From Typha latifolia (lineage: Eukaryota > Streptophyta > Magnoliopsida > Poales > Typhaceae), in the NCBI GenBank assembly GCA_019914945.1, contig CM034100.1, positions 9,745,096 to 9,809,095 of the forward strand: a stretch of 64,000 nt of DNA, given 5' to 3'. Positions 10,455 through 21,981 of this stretch are shown here, piece by piece. The translations under genes and the position numbers were made by a program. How positions within the stretch are numbered: the first letter of the stretch is position 1; the number at the start of each line of letters is the position of its first letter. The notes beneath the pieces were generated by a model. It was not told the DNA's origin. It did no database searches and saw nothing but the letters and a program-made list of their open reading frames with translations.

Positions 10455-13400
10455 TTCACACCTGCATAGGTGGGGGAGCGAATTGCTAAGGGTCTTTGCT
10501 TTAGATGTGATGAGCGTTTTACACTCGGACACCGCTGTATGCGAGCTATGAGTAGCGTAATGCTCATTGATAGTCAAAAGGACCTCCAAGAGGATGTTGC
10601 TACTGAGGAAGAATGCCCAGAAGTGAATCAGGAGCTGAACCAAGAAGAGTGCGAGGAGGAAGAAATATCAGCAAAGATATCTTTACATGCGTACTTGGGT
10701 ACTGTCGTGCCGAAAACTCTTTGAGTGGACGGCTTGACCAAGAAGCGATGTGTACATATCCTTATTGATTCGAGTACACAACTTCTTAGATCAACGGTTA
10801 GTTAAGGGGCTTGGATTGGAAGAGGAGCTAACAACAATGTTTGATGTGGTGATTAGTGATGGCATGAAGTTGAAGGCGGGAAGTCATTGTCGTTGGGTGG
10901 GAATAAGGGTTCAAGTATATGATCTTATTGTCGATTTGTATCCTCTCGCCCTCTTAGAGCTGACATATAGGCACACAATAGTTGCAAAGCCTAGGGTTGG
11001 TGACTTTTGATTTCAGCACTATGTGGATGACATTTAGGAGAGACGACAGGGTGGTGCGGTTTGATGGAGTTGAAGTTTTGTCCACAACCCTACTTTGCAG
11101 CCCATGGCTGGTCTACCAAGACCAAAGGAGATGGCCTACATGCTACTCATAGCTCCATCAACCCCTGAGCCAAACCCAAGCTTAGGTATAAATGCTAAAT
11201 TGCATTGATTACTAATTGAATTTGTTGGTGTGTTCAAGGAACCAAAGGGGTTGCCACTATTTAGAAATTTTGATTATTGCATAAATATTACTCTCGGGGC
11301 TACACCTACCAACGTGCGACCTTTATAAGTATCCACTTGTTCAAAAAGAGGAGATCACACAAAGATGGTGAAGGAGATGATGGATCAAGGCATTATTCGG
11401 CCGAGTAGAAGTGCTTGCTTGTCTCCCGTCTTGTTGGTGTGAAAGGACGACAGATGGCGGTTTTATGTCGATTATTGAGCCTTGAACTCTATCACCGTCA
11501 AAAACTAATACCCAATATCGGTGATGGAAGAGCTTTTGGATGAGCTAGCAGGAGTGGCATATTTTAGGAAGTTGGATTTGCGCAAGATACCATCAAATAC
11601 GGGTCAAATCCGTCGATGTGCACAAATTGATATTTTGCACCCATGACACTGAGTTTCTAGTGATGCCATTCGGGTTAACCAATGCTCCAGCGACGTTTCA
11701 AGGTCTGATGAACGATATTTTCAGACTTTTCCTACGTCGATTTGTCTTAGTATTTTTTGACGATATTTTAGTGTTCAGTCAGAGTTTTGAAGAGCATTTG
11801 CAACACTTTCATGAAGTGCTGAAAAATTTTAGAGACAAATTTGCTGAATGTGTGAAGATGTTCAAGTGTTTATGAGGTGTACAAAAGATGGAATATCTGA
11901 GCCATGTGATACCAAGTGGAGGAGTAGCGGTTGACCGAGAAAATTGCTTCTATGCTCAATTGGCTGCTTTCAAAGACCGTGCGCGAGCTTTGAGGATTCC
12001 TTGAGTTGACGGGCTATTATTGAACTTTCATTGCTAGGTATGGGAAGATAACTTTACCCCTAAGAAGAATGCATTTGAATGGAGCGATAAAGCTACTGTT
12101 ACTTTTGAAGAACTAAAATCAGCAATGATGATGACATTAGTTTTAGCGCTATTGAACTTCACCAAAGGCTTTGTGGTTGAATGCGACACATCAGGAGTTG
12201 GGATATGAGCTGTTCTTATGCAAGAAGGCCGACATATAACGTTCATGAGCAAAGCCTTGTCCGAAAGATCATAGCTACTTTCAACATACGAGAGGGAATG
12301 TTGGCTATTATCCATATCGTTGCCAAATGGAGACCATATCTGATCATGCATCGCTTCATTTGCATGGATCAAAGGAGTTTTCCCTACTTCATGAGTCGGC
12401 AGATACATACCCCGGCGCAACAGCGGTGGGTGACCAAACTCTAGGGGTATGACTATAATCTACAATATACAAAGGGCGCAGAGAATCGGGTGGTGGACGT
12501 GCTATCGCGCCAAATCGAAGGGGCTGAACTTGCTGCCTACTCAAACCCTATTTTTCTCTTCCTCGAGGAGTTTAGAAGAGCTAGTGTGGTTCACCTAACT
12601 ATTAACAGTCTCTTACAAGAGATAGCAGCAGATTCGGAGAACCATCCAGAGTTAGAGAACTGAGATGGCATCCTATTGGACCGTCGGTGCATTCGAGTGC
12701 CCGCAGATGCTTCGTTGCGATTACGGGTGTTTGACCACTTCCACAACACTCTAGAGGTGGGCCATGAGGGCGTCTTGAGGACTTACAAGAGGCTCTCCAA
12801 AGCTGTACATGGCCTAGAATGCAGAAGAATGTACGAGTTCACGTGAAGGGGTGTGAGATGTGCCAACGGGCAAAATTGGAGACGTTGAAACTAGTTGGAC
12901 TTCTACAACCCTTATCGATGTTAGATTGAGAATGGGAAGATGTTTCTATGGACTTTATATAAGGTTTTTTTGCCAGTACGTAGATTTTTAGTAATATTTG
13001 TTGTAGTGGACAAGTTGAGCAAGTACGCTCACTTTTTAGCTTTGGCATATCATTTTTTGTTGTAGTGTTTATCAGTGAGTTTTGGACGAAATTTTTTAGA
13101 TTGCATGGGACTCATTTGGATCTTAGCTCGACATATCACCCCCAAATTGACAGGCAAACATAAGCAGTAAATTGGTGGATTGAATAGTATCTTTGCTGTT
13201 TTGTGGGAGACCGTCTGAGACGATTAGAGTACTTTGCCATGGGCTGAGCGATTGTACAATACCTCTCAGCCACAACATTGGAATATTGCTGGTTGAGGTG
13301 GTTTGCGGTCGCACCGCATCGAATTTACGAGTTTATAACAGACCGACCACTTCGGACCACACGGAGGTAGACATAGCGCTATTGGACAGAGATGAGACTC

Positions 13401-13905
13401 TACGATGGCTGCGAGCACATATGGGAACAACCCAAAATTGCTAGAAACAAATGCACGATAGGGGGCATTGTGAGCAAGAGTATGATATAGGTGACATGGT
13501 TTATGTTTGGATTCAACCTTATCGCCAAGTAACCTCGAGGCTAGTGCGAAACCAGAAAGTGTCGCATAATTTCTTTGGTCATTTCAAGGTGTTAGGGAGG
13601 ATTGAACCGGTTGCATACCTTTTGGATTTGTTAGAGGGAACACGTGTGCATCCGATGTTCCATGTCTCATTACTAAAAGTGAGAATCACCACATACTAGA
13701 TTGTTAGAGATACATTGCTCGAGCCAAAGGATGAGATAGAGTGGGTCGAGCCGGTTCGTGCGCTAGCATAGCGTCGTCGGAGACATAAACGAATATTAGA
13801 GACGGAGGTGCTCGTTAAGTGGTTTGGCGAACCTTTTGAACAGGCTACTTGGCAGTCCGAGACTAATATAATAGACTGCTTTCCTAATTTCAAGGTGGGG
13901 AAGCG
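10455..13905 (+). pseudogene. Gypsy-1 gag-pol remnant with chromodomain
   Basis: In order: CCHC knuckle CFRCDERFTLGHRC (about 10494-10535); retropepsin region with a frameshift inside the LIDS active-site segment (about 10750-11010); reverse transcriptase 11340-11930 with FFDDILVFS near 11755 but several stops and frameshifts; RNase H 12090-12520 (VVECDTS, FICMDQRSFPYF); integrase 12640-13440 with HFH and CEMCQRAK zinc-binding residues; and a C-terminal FHVSLLK followed by a chromodomain-like EVLVKWFGEPFEQATWQSE near 13808-13864. All domains of a chromovirus pol can be seen, but none is open throughout. Confidence 0.8.
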
Positions 13906-13913
13906 TGATGAAC

Positions 13914-14734
13914 TGTAATGGTTAGATAGGAGTTGATTAGAAGGAAATAAAATTTCAGCAGCCAAAAGACCCAATTTTGAGATTAGGCGTTCGAATGCAA
14001 ATTTTCGAGAGCAGTAGAATAAATTGGTTCTTGAACGGTCCTTTAGGCATTCGAACGCAATCTCCCAAGAGAAGAAGATTAAATAGGCATTTGAATGCTC
14101 CTAAAAAAATAAATTGGCGTTTGAACGCCTTTAAGGCCATTTGAATGCTCGATGGTGATGAACTTTAATTTAAGTGTTTTAATTAAGTATTTTTTCTTAT
14201 GTTAGATAATAAGACTCGAGTCTTTTTAATCCTATTGCCAAGTCTAATCAAGTTAGTAAGTCACCTATAAATAGATGTGTGCATCTGGATAGTTATCTTA
14301 GATTATTGAAATTAATTTGCAAGATCGTCTTCTTTTTCCATGTTCGACTACCTCCAAACTTTAAAACCCTAGCCACCATCTGGGATCTTCATTGTTGCTT
14401 TCCTCTTCGTCTGGTCGTGTCCCCTTGACCCTAAGAAATGACCCTTCTATCTCTTTCCTACCGACTACCTCTGCTTTCACTAGTGTCATCTCCACCACTA
14501 TACCATAACTCTAAGCTGATCACCACCATGTCTCTTCGGCTTCCTCTTTCCATGATCCATCCCGAATCTATCTCAATCTCAATAGCACTCGACCATCTAA
14601 CCATTTGATCTTGAGTTACCTCTTAACTTTGGAGATTTGCGCTAACCCTAACTTTCTTTTCGTGAGTCGAAATATAGTTTCGTTTTTGGATTTGGACTCA
14701 CAATTATCGTGAGGTCTTGAAGGTGGTTGTTACA
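13914..14734 (+). repeat. Gypsy-1 3' LTR
   Basis: 821 bp, TGTAATGG to GTTACA. It carries decayed GCGTTCGAACGC-type palindromes at 14000-14155 and a CTATAAATAG TATA-like motif near 14265, the likely promoter. Confidence 0.8.
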
Positions 14735-14739
14735 GAATG

Positions 14740-15404
14740 AAAATTTTAATTGCTAATGACACTTGTCCTTAAAATTGATTATTAAGAATAGTAGAGTAAG
14801 CTCTTTTTCTTTTAGCAATTTTTGACCATTTGCATGTTAAATATTCATCAGAAGTAAACATAAGCCTTAATTTTTCTTTTTTCTCCAAAGACTATAATGT
14901 AAGAAAAGAAGTGAGAAATTTTGTAACTCTAGATCTCATGATCTCCTTTTTTTATGTGAATTAACGCATCATACTTAATATCTTATGATGTCCATATATA
15001 TACCATGACCTCTCCCACATTCAATTGCCACCTTTAATCCTTTCTTCCTTGGATGTGCTCTCTAGCATTAAATCTATACAATGGGCGGCACAAGATGCCT
15101 AGTTTATGCGGGGATATGTATCTTTTAGTAACTATGTAGCTGCTAAAATAGCAGCAACATTATCAGTCACAATTTGGAGAACATTCTCTGCTCCCACTTC
15201 TTTGATACTATCAACAACAATATTATAGATGTATTCACTTGTATGTGAGTCTTCAGAGCAATCAACAGAATGCAAAAATTAACCCTCATCTCACAACTAA
15301 CACAAATTCATAATGCTTTTTTCTTTTTGATTTGTCCAAGCATTAATCAAATTTGAGTAGCAATGTTTTTCCATGCAATCCTCTGGTTTTCTAAATTATC
15401 ATTT
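14740..15404 (-). pseudogene. hAT-3 transposase, DUF659 part
   Basis: The reverse strand encodes AAHCIDLMLEST near 15050-15095 (hAT DUF659 hallmark) and NLENQRIAWKNIATQI next to the hAT-2 junction. Toward 14740 it has a GQVSLAIKIF segment that would run directly into the block at 10112 if Gypsy-1 were absent. Stops are present. Confidence 0.7.
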
Positions 15405-15412
15405 GTTTTAGC
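15405..15412. repeat. hAT-2 target-site duplication, left
   Basis: GTTTTAGC, identical to 19115-19122. An 8-bp duplication is the hAT hallmark. Confidence 0.95.
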
Positions 15413-18400
15413 CAAGGTTCCCAGTTTCGGCCGATCCCGATCCCAGCCGAAACCAGTCGGCTGGTTTTGGCTGCGGTTTCGGCCGAAACTCGCTCCGACC
15501 CGGGGGACATCAATAATTGATGTCCCCACCCCCCACCTGCCTCTCTCCTTTTTCTCCCTCTCTTTCTCTTTTTTCCTCTCTTTTCTTTCTTTCTCTCTTT
15601 TCTTTCTTTCTCTCTTTCTCACGGATCTCTTACTCTCTTTCTCACCGGTGACTGAATAGTGAGTAGATCTCCATCTCTCTGGTGATCTCGACCTCCGGCG
15701 ATGTTCTCCGACGACCTCGATCTCCGGCGACCTTCGGTAAGTTTTTTTTTTTTTTTCCATTGTGCGGCGAGCTGCAAAGAAGCAAGCATGTTTCTTCTTT
15801 GTGAGCTGCGGCAAAGCACATTTCAGCGGCAATCTTTGCGGCAGAGAGACTTCTACTTACTTGCTGCGGCGGCAAGCATTGCAAAGATAGCTGCAAAGAA
15901 TAAAGCGACTCAAGCGGCAATCTTTGCGGTGAGAGATTATATTATATTTTAATTTATATTTATGTTTTTTAATTGCAGAGCTAAAATATCAATGGCTTTA
16001 AAAGAGAAGTCATATGATACCGACATTAGGTGGCAACATTGCAGCACTATTGGGCAAGATAAAAGGCGCGTTAAATGCAACTGGTGTGGAAAGGAAATGA
16101 GTGGTGATGTTAGCTGTTTGAAAGAACATTTAGTTGGAAGACAAGAAAATGTAGCAGTTTGCACTCAAGTGTCTTTGGAAGTTAGAAAGCAGATGTTGGC
16201 TCATTTAATTGTTAAAAAGAAGGATAAATAATCTGCACAACAAAGAGAGTCAATGATTCATGAAGAATTGATGCATAATCCTGTACACATTGATGATGAT
16301 AGCAGTGAGCAAAGTGAGGAGGATGAGGAGGACAGACAGATGAGGAGGGCAATGAAAGAGAGCAGAAATATGTATAGAGAAGAGGAAGAGATGAGAAGAA
16401 GCACTAGTGGTAATTTTCAGAAATCTAGATCAGTTAATATACGAGGAGAGAGAATATGGGGCAGCAGTTCTACCCATAGGACTCATGGTGTTACAACAGA
16501 GTCTGAAAATATTAGACCAATGGATACATATCTTCAAAAAAAAAGGGGTCGTACACAGGCTTCAATCAAGACAGCTCTCAAAGGAATTAAAAATGCAAAG
16601 AAACACATTGGTAAAGCTATCTCTAAATTTTTCTTCTACAACCATATTCCTTTTAATGTAGCTGATATCCCTTACTATCACACTATAGTGGATGCTATAC
16701 AATCAGTAGGGCCTGATGTTCCCCCTCCTAGTTCAAATGATATTGCTACTAAATATCTTAACTTAGAGGTAGATAAACTTCATACTTATATTGAGACATT
16801 TAAACGGTATTGGGATGAATTTGGTTGTACACTGATGTGTGATGGGTGGAGTACACAAAACAGAAGAAATATAATTAATTTCTTAGTGTACTCTGGTATG
16901 GGGATAATATTTTTGAAGTCTGTGGATGCTACTGCTCATTTCAAAAATGCAGATTATATTTGTCAGTTGATGGATGAGGTGGTACAAGAAATCGGTGAAA
17001 AAAGAGTAGTCCAAGTGGTTACTGATAATAGGGCAAATTATAAAGCTGCTGGAAATTTACTAATGATTAAAAGACCTCATTTATATTGGACACCATGTGC
17101 TGCACATTGTATTGATCTGATGTTAGAGGATATTGCAAAAGAGCCTGAAATTGATATGGTCATATGTGAAGGTTAGAGGTTAACAAATTTTATATATAAC
17201 CATAGTTGGGTTCTTAATTTACTCAAGCAAATGACTGGTGGTAGGGAGATCATCAGACCCGGCGTCACTAGATTTGCCACTCACTTTTTAGCCTTGGAGA
17301 GCATCATGCGCTACAAGGATGATATTATGCGGATGTTTACATCACAGGAGTGGTCTATGAAAATTAAGAATATAAAACCTAAAGATAAATCTTTAGGTGA
17401 AATTTGAAAAATATGGCTCTTGGAAATATATTTTGGTATAATATTACAATTGCCACCACAGTATTTGAGCCTCTTGTTAAAGTATTAAGATTTGTAGACA
17501 GTGATGACAAGTCTGAGATGGGTTTCTTATATGAGGCAATGGACAAAGCTAAAGAATCAATAAAAAAAAATGTGGGCCAAAGTTATACGAAGTGGTGGAA
17601 GATGATTGATTCTAAATGGAACAAACAACTATATAGAGATATACACACTGCTGGTAAGTATGCTTTTAAGTTTTAAGTTTTAATTTACTTTTATTTATGA
17701 ATATTTAAAAATTTGAATGCTTATAAATTTTAAATTTCTACAGGGTATTTTCTTAATCAAAGATTTTAATTCTCTAAAAATGTCAATAATGATAGTGAAG
17801 TCTTGTTGGGGTTAGAAAGGTAATCAGCAAGCTTGAGCCCGATATTCATAAACAAATCCTGTGCGATAAAGAAGTGAGTTATGATTCAATTAAATAATTT
17901 TATTATTATTTGTTTCAAGTTTTAACTTTCAATATAATCAATAAGCTAATAATATATTTTTGATTTCAGATGGAGAGATATAGATTGAGAGCTGGGCAAT
18001 TCAGTACTGCTAAAGTTGCTGCAGCTATATCTCATAACACTCCAACTGAATGGTGGTCTATTTATGGATAGGAGGAGGTACAAATTTGACGCCAATAGCA
18101 AAGAAGATTTTAAGTCAAACTGTATCTTTATCACAGTGTGAGAAATTGGACTACTTTTTCCTTAATTCACACAAAAACACGCAACCGATTGACAATGGAA
18201 AGATTGGAGAAGTTATTTTTTTGGTATTATAATATGAGATTGAGGGAGAGAAATTTAAAAAGAAAGGCAGAAAATAAACAATTGATTGATTTAAATTATG
18301 TTTTTGATGAAGAAGACCCCTTGACTCCATGGATCAGAGAAATAGAGGACAGGTTATTAGATGACAGAGAAAACCCATGGTTAGATGAAATATTAGGAGA

Positions 18401-19114
18401 GACCACGACGAGGGCAGAGGCTGGTACGAGTCATTCAGCAGCGAGAGATAGTATATCTACTAGTACTAGTCATAGTCCTGATGATACATATGGTGGTGAG
18501 ATCGTTTCATCTACATTTGTTGAGGAAAGTCAATGAGGCATAAGGAGTGAAGACAGAGAAACTGAGGATATATATACATATCAGTGACGTCGTCATGAGA
18601 TGCATTTTGGTTCCTATGATTATGGTACATCGAGTATTTATTGTTTGGAGCCATCACAAGATCCATATGCTAGTTATTATCCTCAGTATTCTCAAGCACA
18701 AGATTCAAATGCTGGTTATTATCCTCCTCAAACGTAAGTCACACAACAAGATCCATATAATATGACTAATATGATGAAATCATTTTTTGAAGCATCAGGT
18801 CCTAGACATTAATATTTACAAACTTATGGTGATTATGATGATGAAGACTATAGAAATTTAGGAGAACCAGCTCGGTATTCAACAAAATTTTAAATTTTGA
18901 GTAAGTTAATACATTTTTTTAAGTTTTTAGACTTCATATGTGAGTAATTTTTGTTTTCTTATTTTTTGTCATTTTTTCTAAATTTTTCTGCATTTTTAAA
19001 TAATATTTAGAATTTTATATAATTAAAAAATAGTCCGATCCGATATGAACGGCCGATACGTATGGTTTTTTGGGGCGGCCGATATCGATCCCGATCCCGA
19101 TACTGGGAACCTTG
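15413..19114 (+). mobile_element. hAT-2, structurally complete hAT transposon
   Basis: 3702 bp. The 13-bp TIRs CAAGGTTCCCAGT and ACTGGGAACCTTG are followed inward by GATCCCGATCCC-rich subterminal repeats on both sides, and perfect 8-bp TSDs flank it. It encodes a full-length but interrupted transposase, so it is probably non-autonomous now. It is inserted in hAT-3 coding sequence. Confidence 0.95.
15992..18892 (+). pseudogene. hAT-2 transposase (BED, DUF659, hAT dimerisation domain), interrupted
   Basis: The ATG at 15992 follows an AATTGCAG acceptor, so a 5' UTR intron is likely. Domains: BED zinc finger about 16035-16150 (VKCNWCGKEM ... LKEHL); acidic linker; a long open stretch 16253-17176 with DUF659 (CDGWSTQNRRN, TDNRANYKAAG, CAAHCIDLMLED); core segment 17404-17660 (FEPLVKVLRFVDSDDKSEM); intron about 17654-17743; second intron about 17877-17969; then the C-terminal dimerisation region 17970-18536 (TPTEWWSIYG, LSQTVSLSQCEK, STF-like HTKTRNRLTMERLEKL). 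A Tyr/Ser/Gln-rich tail reaches 18892. In-frame stops at about 16231 and 17176 and a frameshift near 18140 break it. Confidence 0.85.
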
Positions 19115-19122
19115 GTTTTAGC
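19115..19122. repeat. hAT-2 target-site duplication, right
   Basis: GTTTTAGC, identical to 15405-15412. Confidence 0.95.
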
Positions 19123-19645
19123 CTCACTTGCTTTTTCAAAAGTGGCTCATATAATTCATCATTAATAGCATTAAAAGAGATGCCATATTTGTATACCCAG
19201 TGAGCTAAGTAGTTCATTTATCTCTTTCTTCTTTTGCAAAAGAATCTTTTATTTATGTTTGTACCATCTTTCTTTACTTTCTAACTGGAATTTCTAGATC
19301 TATAGAGGTGAATTTATCCATAGGATCTTTAGTCCTTGGTTTTCTACTGTCAACATATGAAATTTCTAAATCATCATTCTCTCTGCATATATCTACTTCT
19401 GCCCTTAATTCTACTGCCTCTTGATTTCTCTTCTTTTTTCTTTTGATTCTCCTTTAGATGATTTTTGATAATTCTTTTGGCATCATCATTAGCTTTTAGA
19501 CAAGGCGCAACATCACCTTTAATATGAGCAATATGCTTTTAAATTTGCTAATTCCTCGCTTAGTGACATTCTTATAGAATCTACATTTCACTGTTTTGAC
19601 ATTATTTTTATTCGAAAAGTATCCACATTTTAACCTAGATCATTG
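19123..19645 (-). pseudogene. hAT-3 transposase, N-terminal BED part
   Basis: The reverse strand reads GWKCGYFSNKNNVKTVKC, then GISKFKKHIAHIKGDVAPCL, the usual opening of BED-type plant hAT transposases. A basic linker and ISFNAINDELYEPLLKK follow, which runs into the hAT-2 TSD and resumes at 15404. Stops are present. Confidence 0.75.
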
Positions 19646-21898
19646 GAGCCAATAGGCACAAAATATTCAAATGATATAGACCCCGGTCAGAGACTATTTG
19701 AGAGGAATTAGTGGCTATATATGATTATTTGTACTCTGTATGTAAAATTGAGGCCATTGGGTAATTCACAAACTAATTAACAAGTAATTGAATAATTGAT
19801 TAATTTGCAAACTAACTAGTATATTAGATTAATAGTAAAAAAAAATAGAGTTAAAGAATCAAGATTCAAGACAATGAAAGAATTAGTGAATTATAGATAA
19901 CATTAATTAATCTCTCTAGCAAACTAATTACCAATTGATTCCTCTAGCACAACAGATTAATAATATTTACTAATTAGAAAACTAATACAGTTCTAGTGTT
20001 CGATAGTGAAACAATTCAAAGAAATCTACATTTAAATTACTAATTAGAAAACTAATACTATCAACTTTCTTCTCTAGCAATCAGCAAACTAATTAGCTCA
20101 ATAATCATTATTTATTAATCAATTAATCACTAAGAAGTAAGGAATTAGGACAATGAATTAGTGAACATGAAAGAATTAAATAAAACTAAAGAAGTAGAGA
20201 AGTAGAGAATGCTTCCTTCTTCTTTAGTTAATTAATCAAACCCTTTCACTGCTAGCAATTAAGTGTTAATTACTGTAGCATTGAAGAAAGTAGAGAGTGA
20301 AGAAAGCCAATGGTGAAATAGAGAAAGAGAAGGAGAAAGGGAAGGAAAAAATACCTTGGCGGCCTTTCACTCTCAGTGGCCCTAAAGAGTGAAAGGGAAG
20401 AAAGAGAAGAAAAGAAGGGTACCTCAATTTGCTTGCTTGCCGATGAAAGGGAAGGTTATGCTCGTTTGTTGGTATCGATTTCTCGCCACCGCACAAAGAG
20501 ATCGAGAGAGAGAGAGAGAGAGACTGGAGATGATCGAGGGAGGCCATCAAAGGTAAGGGCTCAAATCGAGAGTGAGGCTAGTGAAAACGATTAGGTTAGT
20601 TTTTTAAATGGTAATGGATTAGCACACTCAAAAACATTTAGTAGGCCGCTCAGCCTACTATGCGCCTTGGTGGTCTACCAGACAATTTGGCGACCCGCCA
20701 AGTACACTAGGCGGCTTGGCCGCCGTCACTGTTTGCGGGGTTGTCGACGCGCTGCCCCGCCATGGTGGTTGCCATGGATGCTTTTTAAAACACTCATAAT
20801 GATAACCAAAAGTGCATTATATTTGGCTGTGCATTTTGTTCTACTTGATAATCATCAATTTCTATTTTCATATATTGCCTCATGGATCAAGTAATACTTC
20901 AAGTGCTACAAGCTTCATTTGATCAATTTCTATTTTCATATATGAGAAATTTTCAAATCACATCCTATATTTTTATCATTTTCACATTAATATCTGGTCT
21001 TTGAAGATTTGATAACTACTCTTTTTCCTGTATTTTCATATTTAGACCCTATTCTTACTTTTTAAATAACTACTATTAACCCAAATTTATAGTGTATATA
21101 ACTCTACTAATTAAATAATTAAAATACCCTTGGAAATTTTTTAGTTCTCTTCCATTTGAAAATGGTTGATATTTTAAAATTTTTTTTCAACTAAAGTTAT
21201 CATATGAAATTATAGGGGAAAAATGAGGGTTTGGATTACAAATTATAAAATCCTCAAAGATGGGGCTGTTAATTAAAAATAGTGAAAATATATGTAAATT
21301 TCTTTTAATTACAATCTTGATGGTCTCTTGAGGACTTTTGGCACCTTACGAGAACCATTCCAAACTTGCCTTCACTTCCATTTGTCATTTCTACTGCATA
21401 GTGAGAGCTAGCTCTAGAATTGTACATATTTTTCATGAAAGAATGTATTAGAAAATGCCAATTGCCAATAACCTCCGTGAATGATGCTAATGGCCACATG
21501 AATGATGAATAATATAAGTCAGTCAAACAGCACAAAAATTGCACTGTCATTTTACTGTAAAACAATCATATTGTGAATGTAAACTATAAGCCTGAACATG
21601 TGATTGTGTATCTTTTGATTTACAGCTGCTGACACTATTCTTGTGATTGTTTCTAACAGCTGCTGAGATTGTCATTCTTGAGATTGTTACTAACAGCGGT
21701 TGACATTGTCATTCTTGAGATAGTTTCTATAATGATGTTTACTGCTGTTAGAGGTCACGTTTAAGAACGGATCATTGTATTGTTGTGTTTTTCTCTTATT
21801 TTACTTGTCTCTGTTTGTACTGACTAGCAACTTTTCATCCACGAAGTCAGGCATTGCTAATTTTCTGATACTGAGTAGTTCTGGCTAATATTACTCAG
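19646..21898. other. AT-rich filler, GA run, hAT-like end motif; no gene
   Basis: 19740-20240 is built of repeated ACTAATTA/AATTAATTA words. 20270-20600 is GA-rich, with a GAGAGAGA run at about 20500-20522. 20640-20795 is GC-rich (CCGCC) and ends TTTTTAAAACACTC, the reverse of the motif at 4715. 20940-21890 is AT-rich intron-like sequence. No coding signal is convincing. Confidence 0.5.
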
Positions 21899-21981
21899 GA
21901 ACCGGCAAAAGAGTCAAAATAATCCTACCAAAATGGCATCAAATACCAATAGTTCTCTAATTACAGACTTTTCAGCTGAAG
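21899..21981 (+). CDS. Exon 3 of putative WHIM/DDT-like gene
   Basis: Follows TTACTCAG. Its first G completes AGG (Arg) with the AG left by exon 2, and 27 codons are then open (NRQKSQNNPTKMASN... SLITDFSAE). It ends in GAAG before a strong GTAAGA donor. The residues are polar, Ser/Asn-rich and give no domain. The assignment rests on splice signals and on phase agreement across a 15.3-kb intron, so an additional exon between them cannot be excluded. Confidence 0.5.

Larger units (their letters stand above)
10113..14734 (+). mobile_element. Gypsy-1, chromodomain Ty3/gypsy element nested in hAT-3
   Basis: Ends are TGTAATGG and GTTGTTACA. Flanks GAGTG (10108-10112) and GAATG (14735-14739) form a 5-bp target duplication with one mismatch. 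The insertion point is in hAT-3 coding sequence, just before the LIKLL motif. The 5' LTR and gag N terminus are largely deleted and pol is full of stops. Confidence 0.8.
9020..19645 (-). mobile_element. hAT-3, old hAT transposon split by two later insertions
   Basis: Minus-strand transposase text is found in three blocks in the right order: 19645-19123 (BED finger and linker), 15404-14740 (DUF659) and 10112-9020 (middle and C terminus). The gaps are exactly occupied by hAT-2 (15413-19114) and Gypsy-1 (10113-14734). Removing both leaves one collinear but stop-ridden hAT coding region. Its own TIRs were not found. Confidence 0.75.
6551..21898 (+). other. Inferred giant intron (about 15.3 kb) filled by nested transposons
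   Basis: Runs from the GTAAAA donor of exon 2 to the TTACTCAG acceptor of exon 3. It contains repeat copy B, hAT-3 with nested Gypsy-1 and hAT-2, and AT-rich filler. The gene may still be spliced or may be dead; the sequence alone does not decide. Confidence 0.45.

Noticed and set aside
20376..20594. Glu/Arg-rich frame
   Set aside because: GA-rich simple sequence.
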